Assembly (NCBI RefSeq): GCF_014643635.1
Contig: NZ_BMJV01000001.1
Coordinates: forward strand, 124,001 to 188,000
Direction: 5' to 3'
DNA: 64,000 nt
DNA from: Salipiger pallidus
GTDB taxonomy: Bacteria; Pseudomonadota; Alphaproteobacteria; Rhodobacterales; Rhodobacteraceae
Position numbers and translations under genes: made by a program. A model generated the notes under the pieces. The model was not told the origin of the DNA. It was given only the letters and a program-made list of their open reading frames with translations, and searched no databases. Of this stretch, positions 9,135 to 18,267 are shown in pieces. Positions within the stretch are counted from its first letter, which is position 1; each line of letters begins with the position of its first letter.

Positions 9135-10337
9135 TCAGAGCACTTGGTCGAGCGCCTCGATCAGCTGCGCCACCTCGGCTTCGCTGGTGTAATGCACGAA
9201 AGACAGGCGCAGCACACCCTGCTCGGGGTCGATCCCCATCGCTCTCAGCGGACGGTGGGCGTAGAAGTTGCCGCCTCCCGCCATCACCTTGTGCCCGGCG
9301 AGCGCGCGGGCCACCGGCTCGGCGGCGCGGCCCAGATCCACAGCCACGGTGGGCGCGCGCATGGCCGCATCGCGCGGCCCCAGCAGGCGGATGGAATTGC
9401 GGCCCCCGAGGAAGTCCAGCAGCGGCTGCATCAGCGTCACCTCGTGGGCGTGCATCATCCCGGACACCTCCGAGGGTGCGATGCCCTGGTGCGCGGCAAG
9501 CGCCTCGACGTAATCGACCATTCCGGCGCAAGCAGCCACCTGCGCATGGTCCGGCCCTGCCGGAGTGAACCGCTTGTAGAGAACGTCTCCGTTGAAGCCA
9601 TGAGCCTGGTTCGGGAGCCGCCCGGCAAGCTCGTGGCGAATGACCATGATGCCCTGATGGGGGCCGAAGGTCTTGTAGGCCGAGAACAGGTAGATGTCAC
9701 AGCCAAGCGCCCCCACGTCCGGGAAGCCGTGGGGCGCAAAGCTCACGCCGTCGACACAGGTAAAGGCCCCGGCGGCATGGGCGGCGGCGGTAATCTCGGC
9801 CACCGTGTTGATCTCGCCCACCACGTTGGAGCAATGCGGGAAGCAGACCAGCCGCACCTTCTCGTCGGTGAGCAGTGGTGCCAGCGCCTCGGGATCGAGG
9901 CGGCCTGTGACCGGGTCGATCTTCCATTCGCGCACCTCGATGCCGTGATCGGCCAGCTTGCGCCATGGGCCGGAATTGGCCTCGTGATCCTGGTTGGTGA
10001 CCACAATGGCATCGCCGGGCACCAGAAATTCGCTGAACGCCTGCGCCAGTACATAGGTGTTCTGAGTGGTCGAGGGACCAAAGCTCAGATCGTCCCGCGC
10101 CACTCCCAGCAGACCGGCGAGCCGGGTGCGGGCCTCGTCCATCTCGGCCCCGCCGGCTTCGGAGGCGGGGTAAGGCGCGTAGGGCTGCACCTTGCGCTGG
10201 TGGTAGAAGCGCATCAGCCGGTCAATCACCGGCTGGCAGGTGTACGAGCCCCCGGCGTTCTCGAAGAAGGCCCAGCCGTCGAGCGACGACTCGGACAAGG
10301 CGGGGAACTGACCGCGAACGAACTCAATATCCAGCAT
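9135..10337 (-). CDS. class V aminotransferase (cysteine desulfurase-like)
   Basis: A 400-residue PLP enzyme of aminotransferase class V (cysteine desulfurase/isopenicillin N epimerase fold). The PLP lysine is in YLFSAYKTFGPHQG, preceded by the cofactor aspartate region FTCVDGVSFAPH and by NQDHEANSGPW. It resembles the CsdA-related subfamily seen as a single gene in many proteobacteria (the VC1184 type) rather than IscS or SufS, because no iron-sulfur assembly genes are adjacent. The exact substrate is unknown. The start at MLDIEFVRG was chosen because AAAAGGAGAG stands 7 bases upstream. It could be co-transcribed with the photolyase 51 bp downstream. Confidence 0.85.
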   Translation of the reverse strand: MLDIEFVRGQFPALSESSLDGWAFFENAGGSYTCQPVIDRLMRFYHQRKVQPYAPYPASEAGGAEMDEARTRLAGLLGVARDDLSFGPSTTQNTYVLAQAFSEFLVPGDAIVVTNQDHEANSGPWRKLADHGIEVREWKIDPVTGRLDPEALAPLLTDEKVRLVCFPHCSNVVGEINTVAEITAAAHAAGAFTCVDGVSFAPHGFPDVGALGCDIYLFSAYKTFGPHQGIMVIRHELAGRLPNQAHGFNGDVLYKRFTPAGPDHAQVAACAGMVDYVEALAAHQGIAPSEVSGMMHAHEVTLMQPLLDFLGGRNSIRLLGPRDAAMRAPTVAVDLGRAAEPVARALAGHKVMAGGGNFYAHRPLRAMGIDPEQGVLRLSFVHYTSEAEVAQLIEALDQVL

Positions 10338-10410
10338 GCGACTCTCCTTTTTCAAGGCAGAACAAAGCCGCTCCGCCTGCAAGGGTCAAGCACTTGCCTT
10401 CAAATGAAAA

Positions 10411-10436
10411 ATGCGCGGACCAATCGGCCCGCGCAT
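10411..10436 (-). terminator. Rho-independent terminator of the BCCT gene
   Basis: Eight-base-pair GC stem ATGCGCGG/CCGCGCAT with a 10-base loop, followed on the minus strand by TTTTTCATTT. It lies 27 bp beyond the stop of the BCCT transporter and separates it from the aminotransferase. Confidence 0.8.
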
Positions 10437-10462
10437 TCATTGGTTTCAGATCAGGGATCCGT

Positions 10463-12190
10463 TCAGAGCTTGTGCTCTGCCCGCAGGCCCTTCCAGATCG
10501 CGAAGCACATGATCAGCAGCACCACGGCGAACAGAAGGCCGGTCGAGATGACCATGGATTGCAGCGCGCTGAGGCCGCCTGCCAGAAGCAGCGTGATCGC
10601 CACGGCACCTTCGAAGACCGCCCAGAACACCCGCTGGGGCACCGGTGCGTCGACCTTGCCGCCCGCGGTGATCGTGTCGATCACGAGCGAGCCGGAGTCC
10701 GACGAGGTCACGAAGAACACCACCACCAGCAGGATGCCGATGAAGGACGTGATGCTGGCCATGGGAAGATCGTCGAGCACGCGGAACAGCTGCACCGGCA
10801 GGTCTGCGTCCACGGCGGCACGGTAGCCTTCGTTGACCAGCTGGCCGATGGCGGTGCCACCGAAGACGGTCATCCAGAACACCGACACGATGGTCGGAAT
10901 GATCAGGACGCAGATCAGGAACTCGCGCACGGTCCGGCCACGGCTGACGCGGGCGATGAACATGCCCACGAACGGCGACCAGGAGATCCACCATGCCCAG
11001 TAGTACGAGGTCCAGCCCTGCACGAAGTTGGTGTCCTCACGTCCGAAGGGGTTGGACAGGGACGGCAGGTACTCGAAATAGCCCAGCAGGTTGCCGAAGA
11101 ACGCGCTCACGAGATCGCCTGTCGGGCCGACGAAGAACACGAACACCACCAGCAGGACCGCGAGAGCCATGTTGATCTCGGACAGCACCTTCACGCCGCC
11201 ATCGAGGCCGCGCACCACCGAGATGAGCGCGAAGCCCGTGATTGCCGCGATCAGGATCACCAGCAGCCACATGCTGTCCGAGGTGCCCGACTCGTCGACG
11301 TTGCCGAAGGCAAGGCCGAGGAAGCGGCGAGTGCCCTCGGTCGGATCACCGGATCCGAAGAGGTCGGTCAGACCGGCAGCCGCCTGGCTGGAGCCGAGAC
11401 CAAGCGACGTGGCAAGGCCGAAGAGCGTGGCGAACACCGCGATGATGTCGATGATATGACCCCACCAGCCCCAGACGCGTTCGCCCAGGATCGGGTAAAA
11501 GGCGGAGCGCACGGAGAGCGGCAGGCCCTTGTTGTATGAGAACAACGCCAGCGCCAGTGCGAGAACCGCGTAGATCGCCCAAGGGTGCAGACCCCAGTGG
11601 AAGATCGTCGCTGCCATGGCGAGTTTTTCCGACGCAACCTCGTCACCCTCGGCGCCGCCCAGCGGTGCCCAGTCGGTCCGCAGGCCGTCTTCGCCCACAG
11701 AGGTGCCCCCCATGGAGGTGCCGAAGTGGGTCAGCGGCTCGCCCACGCCGTAGAACATCAGGCCGATGCCCATGCCCGCAGCGAACAGCATCGCGAACCA
11801 GCCGAGGTAGCCGTAATCGGGCGTCGCCTCGGCGCCGCCGAGACGCACCTTGCCCACCGGAAGCACGATAAGCGCGATGCAGAACAGCACGAAGATGTTG
11901 CCGACGCTCAGGAACAGCCAGTCGAAGGACTGGGTGACAAAGCTGAACAGCCATGAGAACCCGCTGGAGGCGGTGTCCGGGAAGATCAGGGTGAACAGCA
12001 CGAAGAGCACGATCACCGCACCCGAGATCACGAAGACCGGGTTGTGGATGTCGACCCCGAACGGGCCGATACGCGTTTCGATGTTGTCCTGTCCGATCTC
12101 GTAATCGGTGTCGATGATCTGGGCGGCGCCTTCCGGCGCGGGGACGCCTACGTCCTCCGATCCCGTGTCATCATTGTTGTTGTCAGTCAT
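10463..12190 (-). CDS. BCCT family betaine/choline/carnitine transporter
   Basis: A 575-residue secondary transporter with twelve predicted membrane spans, from the betaine-choline-carnitine family, which imports quaternary ammonium osmolytes with sodium or protons. The signature GWTSYYWAWWISWSPFVGMF (aromatic cage span plus following loop) and FIARVSRGRTVREF are intact, as is GMGIGLMFYGVGEP. The N-terminus is an unusually acidic, Asn/Asp-rich tail (TDNNNDDTGSEDVG) of about 45 residues, of the kind that senses osmotic state in BetP-like carriers, although in BetP the main sensor is C-terminal. A GGGGG site precedes the ATG. It is a single-gene unit ending in a terminator. The substrate is not decidable here. 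Confidence 0.94.
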   Translation of the reverse strand: MTDNNNDDTGSEDVGVPAPEGAAQIIDTDYEIGQDNIETRIGPFGVDIHNPVFVISGAVIVLFVLFTLIFPDTASSGFSWLFSFVTQSFDWLFLSVGNIFVLFCIALIVLPVGKVRLGGAEATPDYGYLGWFAMLFAAGMGIGLMFYGVGEPLTHFGTSMGGTSVGEDGLRTDWAPLGGAEGDEVASEKLAMAATIFHWGLHPWAIYAVLALALALFSYNKGLPLSVRSAFYPILGERVWGWWGHIIDIIAVFATLFGLATSLGLGSSQAAAGLTDLFGSGDPTEGTRRFLGLAFGNVDESGTSDSMWLLVILIAAITGFALISVVRGLDGGVKVLSEINMALAVLLVVFVFFVGPTGDLVSAFFGNLLGYFEYLPSLSNPFGREDTNFVQGWTSYYWAWWISWSPFVGMFIARVSRGRTVREFLICVLIIPTIVSVFWMTVFGGTAIGQLVNEGYRAAVDADLPVQLFRVLDDLPMASITSFIGILLVVVFFVTSSDSGSLVIDTITAGGKVDAPVPQRVFWAVFEGAVAITLLLAGGLSALQSMVISTGLLFAVVLLIMCFAIWKGLRAEHKL

Positions 12191-12662
12191 TCACCAATTT
12201 CCCCCTTTTTTCGTTTCGTTGAGGTCTTCTTTTAAGCTTTCGTTCACGCCAGGCACTTTAGATGGCTCATGCGCCCTGTTGGCGATCAGCCGGTTGGGCG
12301 ACTTCGTGTTCCAACTCGTCATTGCAGCGCCCCAGCCTGCCGGAGCGTATCATGCGGCGGTATCGATCCTGTGTCGGGCGTTTTGCCCGTCGCACTGGGT
12401 ATGCCGATAGCCCGGCAAGCCCGTCCCGTCGCGTGTGGCCGAGCTTAGAACAGAAAAAACCATCGGCAGAAACCTGCGCGCCATTAAAATGTACAAAAAC
12501 GACATTTCCGATGCGTCTTGACCATAGTACCCGGATCTTGTGTTCGCCCGGTGATGCCTTGCCTGCAAAGTGTCAGGGCGTGTCGCAAAACGGCGATGGA
12601 CGGTATCGCATGTCGTTTTCGGAACAGCCCACTGGTGCATGTTTACAACGGCGATAAAGGGA
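12191..12662. other. 472 bp spacer without a recognisable gene
   Basis: It lies upstream of the BCCT start and downstream of the DinB stop (both minus). Several short open frames exist but none has a good ribosome site or a recognisable product. I see no tRNA, terminator or repeat. It must contain the BCCT promoter, possibly osmoregulated, but no clear -35/-10 pair could be picked out. Confidence 0.5.
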
Positions 12663-13172
12663 TCATGTTGACAGCTCCGGAAGAAATGCCAGATCCGAAA
12701 GCCACCCCTTCGCCCCGGCACCAGTGACCATCGAGTGTACCTGACCGCGGTGGTGGGCCTGATGGTTGAACATGTGCGCCACACACAGCGACATCGGGCG
12801 CGACATCTGTGCGCCCGTCGCGCCGGAGACCCAGCGCAGTTCACCCGACAGCGCCACATGGTCCACGCCGGCAGCCCAGTCCGACAGGTGACCGTCGAGA
12901 CGGGACCGCTCCGCCGACCAGGCCCCCACCGAACGGGTGAGCTCCGGGCTTTGGTCAAGGCCGCATTCAGGCTTCGGCCATCCGGCAAAGCGGCTCATCC
13001 ACATCTGATCGGCCCACAGGATGTGATTCACGGTGCCCAGCATGCTGCCAAAGAAGGCTCCGCGATCCGAGCTGACCACCTTCGGGGGCAAGGCCTCGAG
13101 CGCCTGCCGCATGAGGTCGTTTTGCCAGGCATTGTAGCGGGTCATGAACAAAAGCCATTGGTGGTCGGGCAT
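12663..13172 (-). CDS. DinB family protein
   Basis: A 169-residue four-helix-bundle protein of the DinB/YfiT superfamily. The three metal-binding histidines are visible: His50 in GTVNHILWAD and His137 and His141 in FNHQAHHRGQVH. Family members include metal-dependent thiol transferases (for example bacillithiol or mycothiol S-transferases) and uncharacterised stress proteins; the substrate here is unknown. The ATG start was chosen over a GTG 15 bases upstream because AAGAGAG lies between the two and would serve as the ribosome site. It is divergent from the GntR regulator, 128 bp away. Confidence 0.88.
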   Translation of the reverse strand: MPDHQWLLFMTRYNAWQNDLMRQALEALPPKVVSSDRGAFFGSMLGTVNHILWADQMWMSRFAGWPKPECGLDQSPELTRSVGAWSAERSRLDGHLSDWAAGVDHVALSGELRWVSGATGAQMSRPMSLCVAHMFNHQAHHRGQVHSMVTGAGAKGWLSDLAFLPELST

Positions 13173-13300
13173 GAGGTCTCTCTTCACATAGGAACGGCAG
13201 GGGCGTTGCCGCGACAGCCGTCTCCTGCCCCGACCTCACCAGCCGACTTCGGACGACTCGGGCTGGACTGCGCATCACAACGTCACTAGAAACAAGGGTC

Positions 13301-14053
13301 ATGCCCGCCACAAGATCAAACAGCACAGATCGATCCACCGAGATCGCCGCCGAACTGCGCGATGCCATCGTCGCGGGCAAACTCATCGTCGGTGACCGCC
13401 TGCCGTCGGAGGCCGAGCTTGCCACCCAGTTCGGGGTGTCTCGCCCGACGGTACGCGAAGCGCTCAAGCGGCTGGCGGCGCAATCTCTGATCCGCACCCG
13501 TCGTGGTGCGTCCGGCGGAGCGTTCGTCAACCAGCTGTCCTACGATGCGGCGCATGCGCAGCAGATCACCACCTCGACCCTGCTGCTGTCCATGAACGAC
13601 ATCGGCTTCGACGTGGCCTGCGAGGCGCGCTTTGCGATGGAGCGGGCCTGTGCGCCGCTGGCCTGCGCCCGGCGTCAGAGCGATCATCTGGCCACCATGC
13701 AGGCCGAGATCGCCCGCCAGTCAGACCCTGCCCTCACCGACGAGGATTTCTGCGCCTCCGACGTGGCCTTTCACCGGGCGCTGGTGGATGCGGCGGGCAA
13801 TCCGGTGCTGTCCTACCAGCTGGCCGGAGCTGTCGAGGCCATGCAGCCACTGATGAACATGATCACCTTCACAGCCCGCGACCGTGCCCGCATCATCGCC
13901 CTGCATCGGCGCATCGCCGATGCGGTCGAGACGCAGACCGGGGCCGGATGCATCACGGCGCTCGAAGAGCTCGAAACCTATACCCGGGAACTCGGTCGCG
14001 ACGCGGTGGCCCGGCATGCGGCGCGCAAGGCTGGACGAACGCAAGGCAGTTGA
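13301..14053 (+). CDS. FadR-type GntR transcriptional regulator (FCD domain)
   Basis: A 250-residue repressor-type regulator. Residues 10-80 are the winged helix-turn-helix (IVAGKLIVGDRLPSEAELA, then GVSRPTVREALKRLAAQ), and residues 95-235 an all-helical FCD ligand domain with the metal-binding pattern FHRALVDAAGNPVL and LHRRIADAV. FCD regulators usually bind small organic acids. The next genes on the same strand, 650 bp downstream, form a TRAP organic-acid transporter, which makes that operon the likely target. The start follows AAGGGT. No family operator (TNGTNNNACNA) could be identified with confidence in the flanking spacers. Confidence 0.92.
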   Translation: MPATRSNSTDRSTEIAAELRDAIVAGKLIVGDRLPSEAELATQFGVSRPTVREALKRLAAQSLIRTRRGASGGAFVNQLSYDAAHAQQITTSTLLLSMNDIGFDVACEARFAMERACAPLACARRQSDHLATMQAEIARQSDPALTDEDFCASDVAFHRALVDAAGNPVLSYQLAGAVEAMQPLMNMITFTARDRARIIALHRRIADAVETQTGAGCITALEELETYTRELGRDAVARHAARKAGRTQGS

Positions 14054-14701
14054 ACCCTGCCGATGCTCGGCGAGCCGCGCCGTTCTCAGGACAGCGTTCA
14101 GGTGATGGTGCTGTCGTTGCGTTGGGTGAAGATCGCGTCGCTTTTGCGTGTCACTTTCCGCAAGCGGTGCCCGTCCATTTCTCGGGGCTGCCCAGCGTGC
14201 TGCAGAATTCGCTGTCCCGCCTGACCTCTGGTCCGGACATCACCGTGCCAACGGCTTGTGTGGCAGCCAGCATGCCGTCAGCTTCGATCATCATTTGGAC
14301 ATGTTCAGACTGGCTCAGCATCCGCCCTGCCGGGCCAGTGGTACGGAACCCACGGCCTCGGGCGACGTATGGGCAGCCTGCTTGCGAATGGCATACATGC
14401 CAACGGATAGCAGCGCCTGGATGATGAATCTGACAAGGGTACTGCGCGAACGGATCAAAAACCTGAATAGACCGCCGCATTGATTAGAGTGCGCAAGTAC
14501 CCGGAAGTTACCCACTTTAACGTTTTTGACTGCACCATACAGCACTCCAAGCTCAGTAAAACGATTCAGTAGTATTGGGTATTCACAGCCCCGTGATGGC
14601 TCGCTAGCCTTTGAAACCGGTGGAAGAGGAGCCGCCGCACGCGCCCTTAATAGGGGGCGCGGCATTTCGGGGAACAACCGGGATCCAAGGGAGGAGACCC
14701 A
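14054..14701. other. 648 bp spacer upstream of the TRAP operon
   Basis: No convincing gene: the open frames on either strand lack ribosome sites and family features. Near the TRAP start a strong dyad GCGCCC/GGGCGC (14641-14646 and 14655-14660, flanked by GCCGC/GCGGC) sits in the presumed 5' leader, 41 bp before the ATG, with the ribosome site GGGAGGAG after it. The hairpin has no T-run, so it is not a typical terminator and could stabilise or regulate the leader. Confidence 0.5.
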
Positions 14702-15760
14702 ATGAAACATGCATTCGTGGCTGCGGTAGCGGCCTCATTCGTCGCATCCGGCGCAAACGCGCAGGAGCTGTTCGAGATGACCAGCGGCTATGCCAACAAC
14801 CTGCCGATCCTCGGCACCGCGTCGGTCGCCTTCGTGGACAAGATCAACTCGATTTCCACTGACGTCGAGTTCGAACACTTCAACCCCGGCGAACTGGTGC
14901 CCGCTCTGGAAATGCTTGACGCCACATCGAACGGATCGGTGGACGCGGCCTATTCCACCTCCGGTTACTGGCAGGGCAAGATGGCGGCTGCAGGCCTTTT
15001 TGCCGCCGTGCCCTTTGGCCCTGAGCCGGGCGAGATGCTGGCATGGATGCTTTACGATGACGGGCTCAGCTATTTCCAGCAGATGTACGACGACAACGGC
15101 TACAACGTGAAGGTCCTACTGTGCGGCATGTACGCGCCGGAAACCTCGGGCTGGTTCAAGAAGGAAATTAACAGCATGGAAGACCTGCAGGGTCTGAACA
15201 TGCGCTTCTTCGGCCTTGGTGCCGAGGTGATGGCCAAGCTTGGGGTGTCGACCTCGTTGCTGGCGGGTGGCGACATCTTCCCGGCGCTGGAGCGCGGGGC
15301 CATTGACGCCACCGAGTTCTCCATGCCGCTGGTCGATGCCAACCTCGGCTTCTACAACATCGCGAAATACAACTACTTCCCCGGCTGGCACCAGCCCTCG
15401 ACCATGTTCGAGCTGCTGATCAACAAGGACAAGTGGGAAGACCTCGACGAGATTGCCCAGAACCAAATTGAAATCGCCTGCATGGCCAACCTCGCCGACA
15501 ACTTCGCGGAAGGCGAAGCCAAGAACTTCCCCGCCATGAAGGAGAACGTCGAAGAACACGGCGTCGAGATCAAGAACTGGAACGAGGAACAGTTGCAGCA
15601 CTTCGAGACCGCATGGCTCGAGGTGGCCGACGAGCTCGCAGCCGAGGATGCCTTCTTTGCCGAGGTCTGGGCCGACCTGCAGGAATTCCGTGAGGGCTAC
15701 AAGCTGTGGGGCAACAACATCTACCTGCCGCGACCCTACACCTCGGTCGCTGACCAGTGA
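14702..15760 (+). CDS. dctP: TRAP transporter substrate-binding protein (DctP, TakP-like)
   Basis: A 352-residue periplasmic receptor. The signal peptide runs to about residue 20 (ASGANAQE). The body matches the DctP family of the alpha-keto-acid (TakP) branch: GWFKKEINSMEDLQGLNMR contains the conserved substrate-contacting arginine, followed by GGDIFPALERGAIDATEF and KYNYFPGWHQPS. It binds an organic anion and hands it to the DctQM permease encoded just downstream. The TakP-type ATEW motif is ATEF here. The ligand cannot be named from sequence. A strong GGGAGGAG precedes the ATG. It is the first gene of dctP-dctQ-dctM. Confidence 0.92.
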   Translation: MKHAFVAAVAASFVASGANAQELFEMTSGYANNLPILGTASVAFVDKINSISTDVEFEHFNPGELVPALEMLDATSNGSVDAAYSTSGYWQGKMAAAGLFAAVPFGPEPGEMLAWMLYDDGLSYFQQMYDDNGYNVKVLLCGMYAPETSGWFKKEINSMEDLQGLNMRFFGLGAEVMAKLGVSTSLLAGGDIFPALERGAIDATEFSMPLVDANLGFYNIAKYNYFPGWHQPSTMFELLINKDKWEDLDEIAQNQIEIACMANLADNFAEGEAKNFPAMKENVEEHGVEIKNWNEEQLQHFETAWLEVADELAAEDAFFAEVWADLQEFREGYKLWGNNIYLPRPYTSVADQ

Positions 15761-15882
15761 TTTTGGCCAGCAATCTTGGACCAAAGATTGCGGGCCAGTG
15801 ATCCTCTGACATCGTGACCCCGGCCGGGGCGGCGCGTCGCTGCCCCGGCCCTGACGTGATGCGCAACGGAAGGCAGGCGCAA

Positions 15883-16680
15883 ATGACAGAAGCTTCAGAC
15901 GTCGTGGCCGCCATCTCCGATCCCGGCGAGATCGGGCGGGCCGAACACACCCGCGCCGACCGGATGGTTGTGATGGTGTCGAACCTTGCCGCTTGGCTGT
16001 TCCCCATCCTCATGGTGGCGATCTGCGCACAGGTGATCCTGCGCCAGATGGGCCACAACCAGGCATGGCTCGATGACCTGCAATGGTGGCTTTATGGCAT
16101 GGCCGTGATGATCGGCATCGCCTACGCGGTAACCACCAACAGCCACGTGCGGGTGGACATCTTCTACGACAATTTCGAACAGCGAAAGCGCATCCGCACC
16201 GACATCTTCGGCCTTGCCTGGCTGTTCCTGCCCTTCATCATCCTGTGCTGGGACGTGACGCTGGACTACGCGCTGACCTCGATCCGCGCGAGCGAGGGAT
16301 CGGACAGCCCCAACGGGCTGCACAGGCTGTGGCTGCTCAAGACCTTCCTGAACCTCAGCTTCCTGTTCATCGCCTTCGCCACCTGGGCGGCCTACGTGCG
16401 GCTGCTGGGCAAGCTGACGCGCCCGATGCTGTGGAAGAAGCTGCTGTTCGCCTTCCCGGCGGTGGCTTATGCCATCAACCTCGCGCTCTATTACACACTC
16501 TTCGGGGTCTTCTACCTCACTCGTGGCCCCGAGATGGACGCCCGCGACGTGAGCCGCCTGCCCGTTTTCGGCGAGCTCGAGTTCGGCCCGCATGAAATGC
16601 GCTGGACCGTCCTCGGCGCGCTTGTCCTGACCGTGGCCATCATCGCGCTGGCCCGCGCGCTTGCGCGAAAGGAGGCCTGA
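15883..16680 (+). CDS. dctQ: TRAP transporter small permease (DctQ)
   Basis: A 265-residue membrane protein forming the small subunit of the tripartite transporter. Five or more hydrophobic stretches are present, more than the canonical four, the later ones lying in an extended C-terminal half (ALYYTLFGVFYLTRG and TVLGALVLTVAIIAL). The conserved loop WLDDLQWWLYGMAVMIGIAYA followed by HVRVDIFYDNF is the DctQ signature. The start was placed at MTEASDVV, behind GGAAGG; in-frame ATG and GTG codons exist further upstream but without a good site. It begins 122 bp after dctP and is followed after 3 bp by dctM, so the two permease genes are coupled. Confidence 0.9.
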   Translation: MTEASDVVAAISDPGEIGRAEHTRADRMVVMVSNLAAWLFPILMVAICAQVILRQMGHNQAWLDDLQWWLYGMAVMIGIAYAVTTNSHVRVDIFYDNFEQRKRIRTDIFGLAWLFLPFIILCWDVTLDYALTSIRASEGSDSPNGLHRLWLLKTFLNLSFLFIAFATWAAYVRLLGKLTRPMLWKKLLFAFPAVAYAINLALYYTLFGVFYLTRGPEMDARDVSRLPVFGELEFGPHEMRWTVLGALVLTVAIIALARALARKEA

Positions 16681-16683
16681 TCC

Positions 16684-18111
16684 ATGGAGTGGTTGACCGT
16701 CAACGAGATCGCCGTCGCGGCGATGTTCCTCACCTTCATCTGGATGCTGTTCCGTGGCATCCCCGTGGCCTTCGCCCTTGTGGGCGTGTCCCTGATCTTC
16801 GTGCTTATCGCCGAGATCGGCCTTGATCCCTACCGCCGGTTCTGGGGCGAGATCATGGCCTTCGACCGCACCGGCATCGACTACCGCAAGCTGCAGGCGC
16901 TGTCCGGGCGGATCTTCGGCAACACCATCAAGAATCCGGTGCTCGTGGCGCTGCCCATGTTCATCTACATGGGGCTGATGCTGGACCAATCCGGCGTTGC
17001 GCAGCGCATGATGCACGCGATGCAGAAACTGTTCGGAGGCCTGCGCGGCGGGCTGTCGCTTACCGTGCTGCTGATCGGCATCATCCTTGCGGCCTCCACC
17101 GGCGTTATCGGGGCCTCGGTGACCTTGTTGGGAGTGATGGCTCTGCCCGCAATGATGGCGCAGAACTACTCGAAACCCATCGCCACGGGCACCATTGCCA
17201 GTGCGGGGACGCTGGGCATCCTGATCCCGCCATCGATCATGCTGGTGATCATGTCGGACCAGCTGGCCATCTCGCTCGGTGATCTGTTCATGGGGGCGCT
17301 GTTCCCCGGGCTCATCCTCGGCGCGCTCTACATCGTGTTCATCGTCATCTACGGCCTCATCTCACCGGACAGCATGCCCGCCCCCGAACGCACGCAGGCC
17401 GTCGGCTGGGACGAGATCCGCGAAGTGCTGGTGGCCGTGGTGCCGCCTATGCTGCTGATCCTGCTGGTGCTGGGCTCGATCTTCGTCGGCCTCGCGACGC
17501 CCACCGAAGCCTCCGGCCTCGGCGCGCTGGGCGCCACGCTGCTGGCGCTGTTTGCCCGCAAGCTGAACCTCAAGGTCTTCCGCGAGGTGGCGCGATCCAC
17601 GCTCAACACATCGGGCTACATCGTGGGAATCTTTCTTGCGGCGAACTTCTTTGCCTACGTGCTGCGCCGCTACGGCGGAGACGAGATCGTGCAGGAGCTG
17701 GTGCTTTCAGCCTTCGACAGCCCCTACTGGACCGTGGCCTTCATCCTGTTCATCGTGTTCTGTCTCGGCTTCCTGCTGGACTGGATCGAGATCACCATCA
17801 TCATCATGCCCCTGATGCTGCCCATCATCCAAGGGCTCGAACTTGCAGTGCCCGGCTATGATCAGGTGCGCGATCCGCAGGTGGTGTGGTTCGCCATCCT
17901 CGTGGCGGTGACCTTGCAGACCTCATTCCTGACACCGCCCGTGGGCTTTGCTCTGTTCTACCTCAAAGGCGTCTGCCCGCCGGGCGTGTCACTGGCGCAT
18001 ATCTACCGGGGCATCATCCCCTTCGTCATGCTCCAGCTTCTGGGCCTGCTCATCGTCTTCGAGTTCCCTGCGCTGACCACGTGGCTGCCCTCGGTGGCCT
18101 ACGGCAACTGA
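16684..18111 (+). CDS. dctM: TRAP transporter large permease (DctM)
   Basis: A 475-residue inner-membrane protein with twelve or more predicted spans, the transport channel of the TRAP system, driving uptake with a sodium or proton gradient. Signature regions are FGNTIKNPVLVALPMFIYMG, ASTGVIGASVTLLGVMALPA and TIASAGTLGILIPPSIMLVI, the last being the DctM hallmark. Length is slightly above the usual 425-440, with an insertion around residues 45-75 (DPYRRFWGEIMAFDRTG) typical of the large-permease branch that pairs with TakP-like receptors. It starts 3 bp after dctQ. A strong terminator follows. Confidence 0.94.
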   Translation: MEWLTVNEIAVAAMFLTFIWMLFRGIPVAFALVGVSLIFVLIAEIGLDPYRRFWGEIMAFDRTGIDYRKLQALSGRIFGNTIKNPVLVALPMFIYMGLMLDQSGVAQRMMHAMQKLFGGLRGGLSLTVLLIGIILAASTGVIGASVTLLGVMALPAMMAQNYSKPIATGTIASAGTLGILIPPSIMLVIMSDQLAISLGDLFMGALFPGLILGALYIVFIVIYGLISPDSMPAPERTQAVGWDEIREVLVAVVPPMLLILLVLGSIFVGLATPTEASGLGALGATLLALFARKLNLKVFREVARSTLNTSGYIVGIFLAANFFAYVLRRYGGDEIVQELVLSAFDSPYWTVAFILFIVFCLGFLLDWIEITIIIMPLMLPIIQGLELAVPGYDQVRDPQVVWFAILVAVTLQTSFLTPPVGFALFYLKGVCPPGVSLAHIYRGIIPFVMLQLLGLLIVFEFPALTTWLPSVAYGN

Positions 18112-18117
18112 CCTGTC

Positions 18118-18160
18118 GCGCCTGCCGGACGCCGCGCGAGCGTATGCCTCCGGCAGGCGC
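18118..18160 (+). terminator. terminator of the TRAP operon
   Basis: Twelve-base-pair perfect stem GCGCCTGCCGGA/TCCGGCAGGCGC with a 19-base loop, followed by ATTTACC. The T-run is short, but the position 6 bp after the dctM stop supports the call. Confidence 0.7.
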
Positions 18161-18200
18161 ATTTACCAAAGAGAAGAAGCAGCCGGGCGGGCGCCTGCCA

Positions 18201-18229
18201 TTCTTGTGTTTCCAAATACGCACCCTCGC
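18201..18229 (+). repeat. dispersed intergenic repeat, copy B
   Basis: TTCTTGTGTTTCC then AAATACGCACCCTC; closest to the copy near 38.2 kb. A partial inverted copy of its left half (ACCAAAGAGAAGAAG) lies 22 bases before it, at 18165-18179. Confidence 0.5.
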
Positions 18230-18267
18230 AACAGGGCCACCAAGCCACGCCCGAGGGCTTTGCTGTC

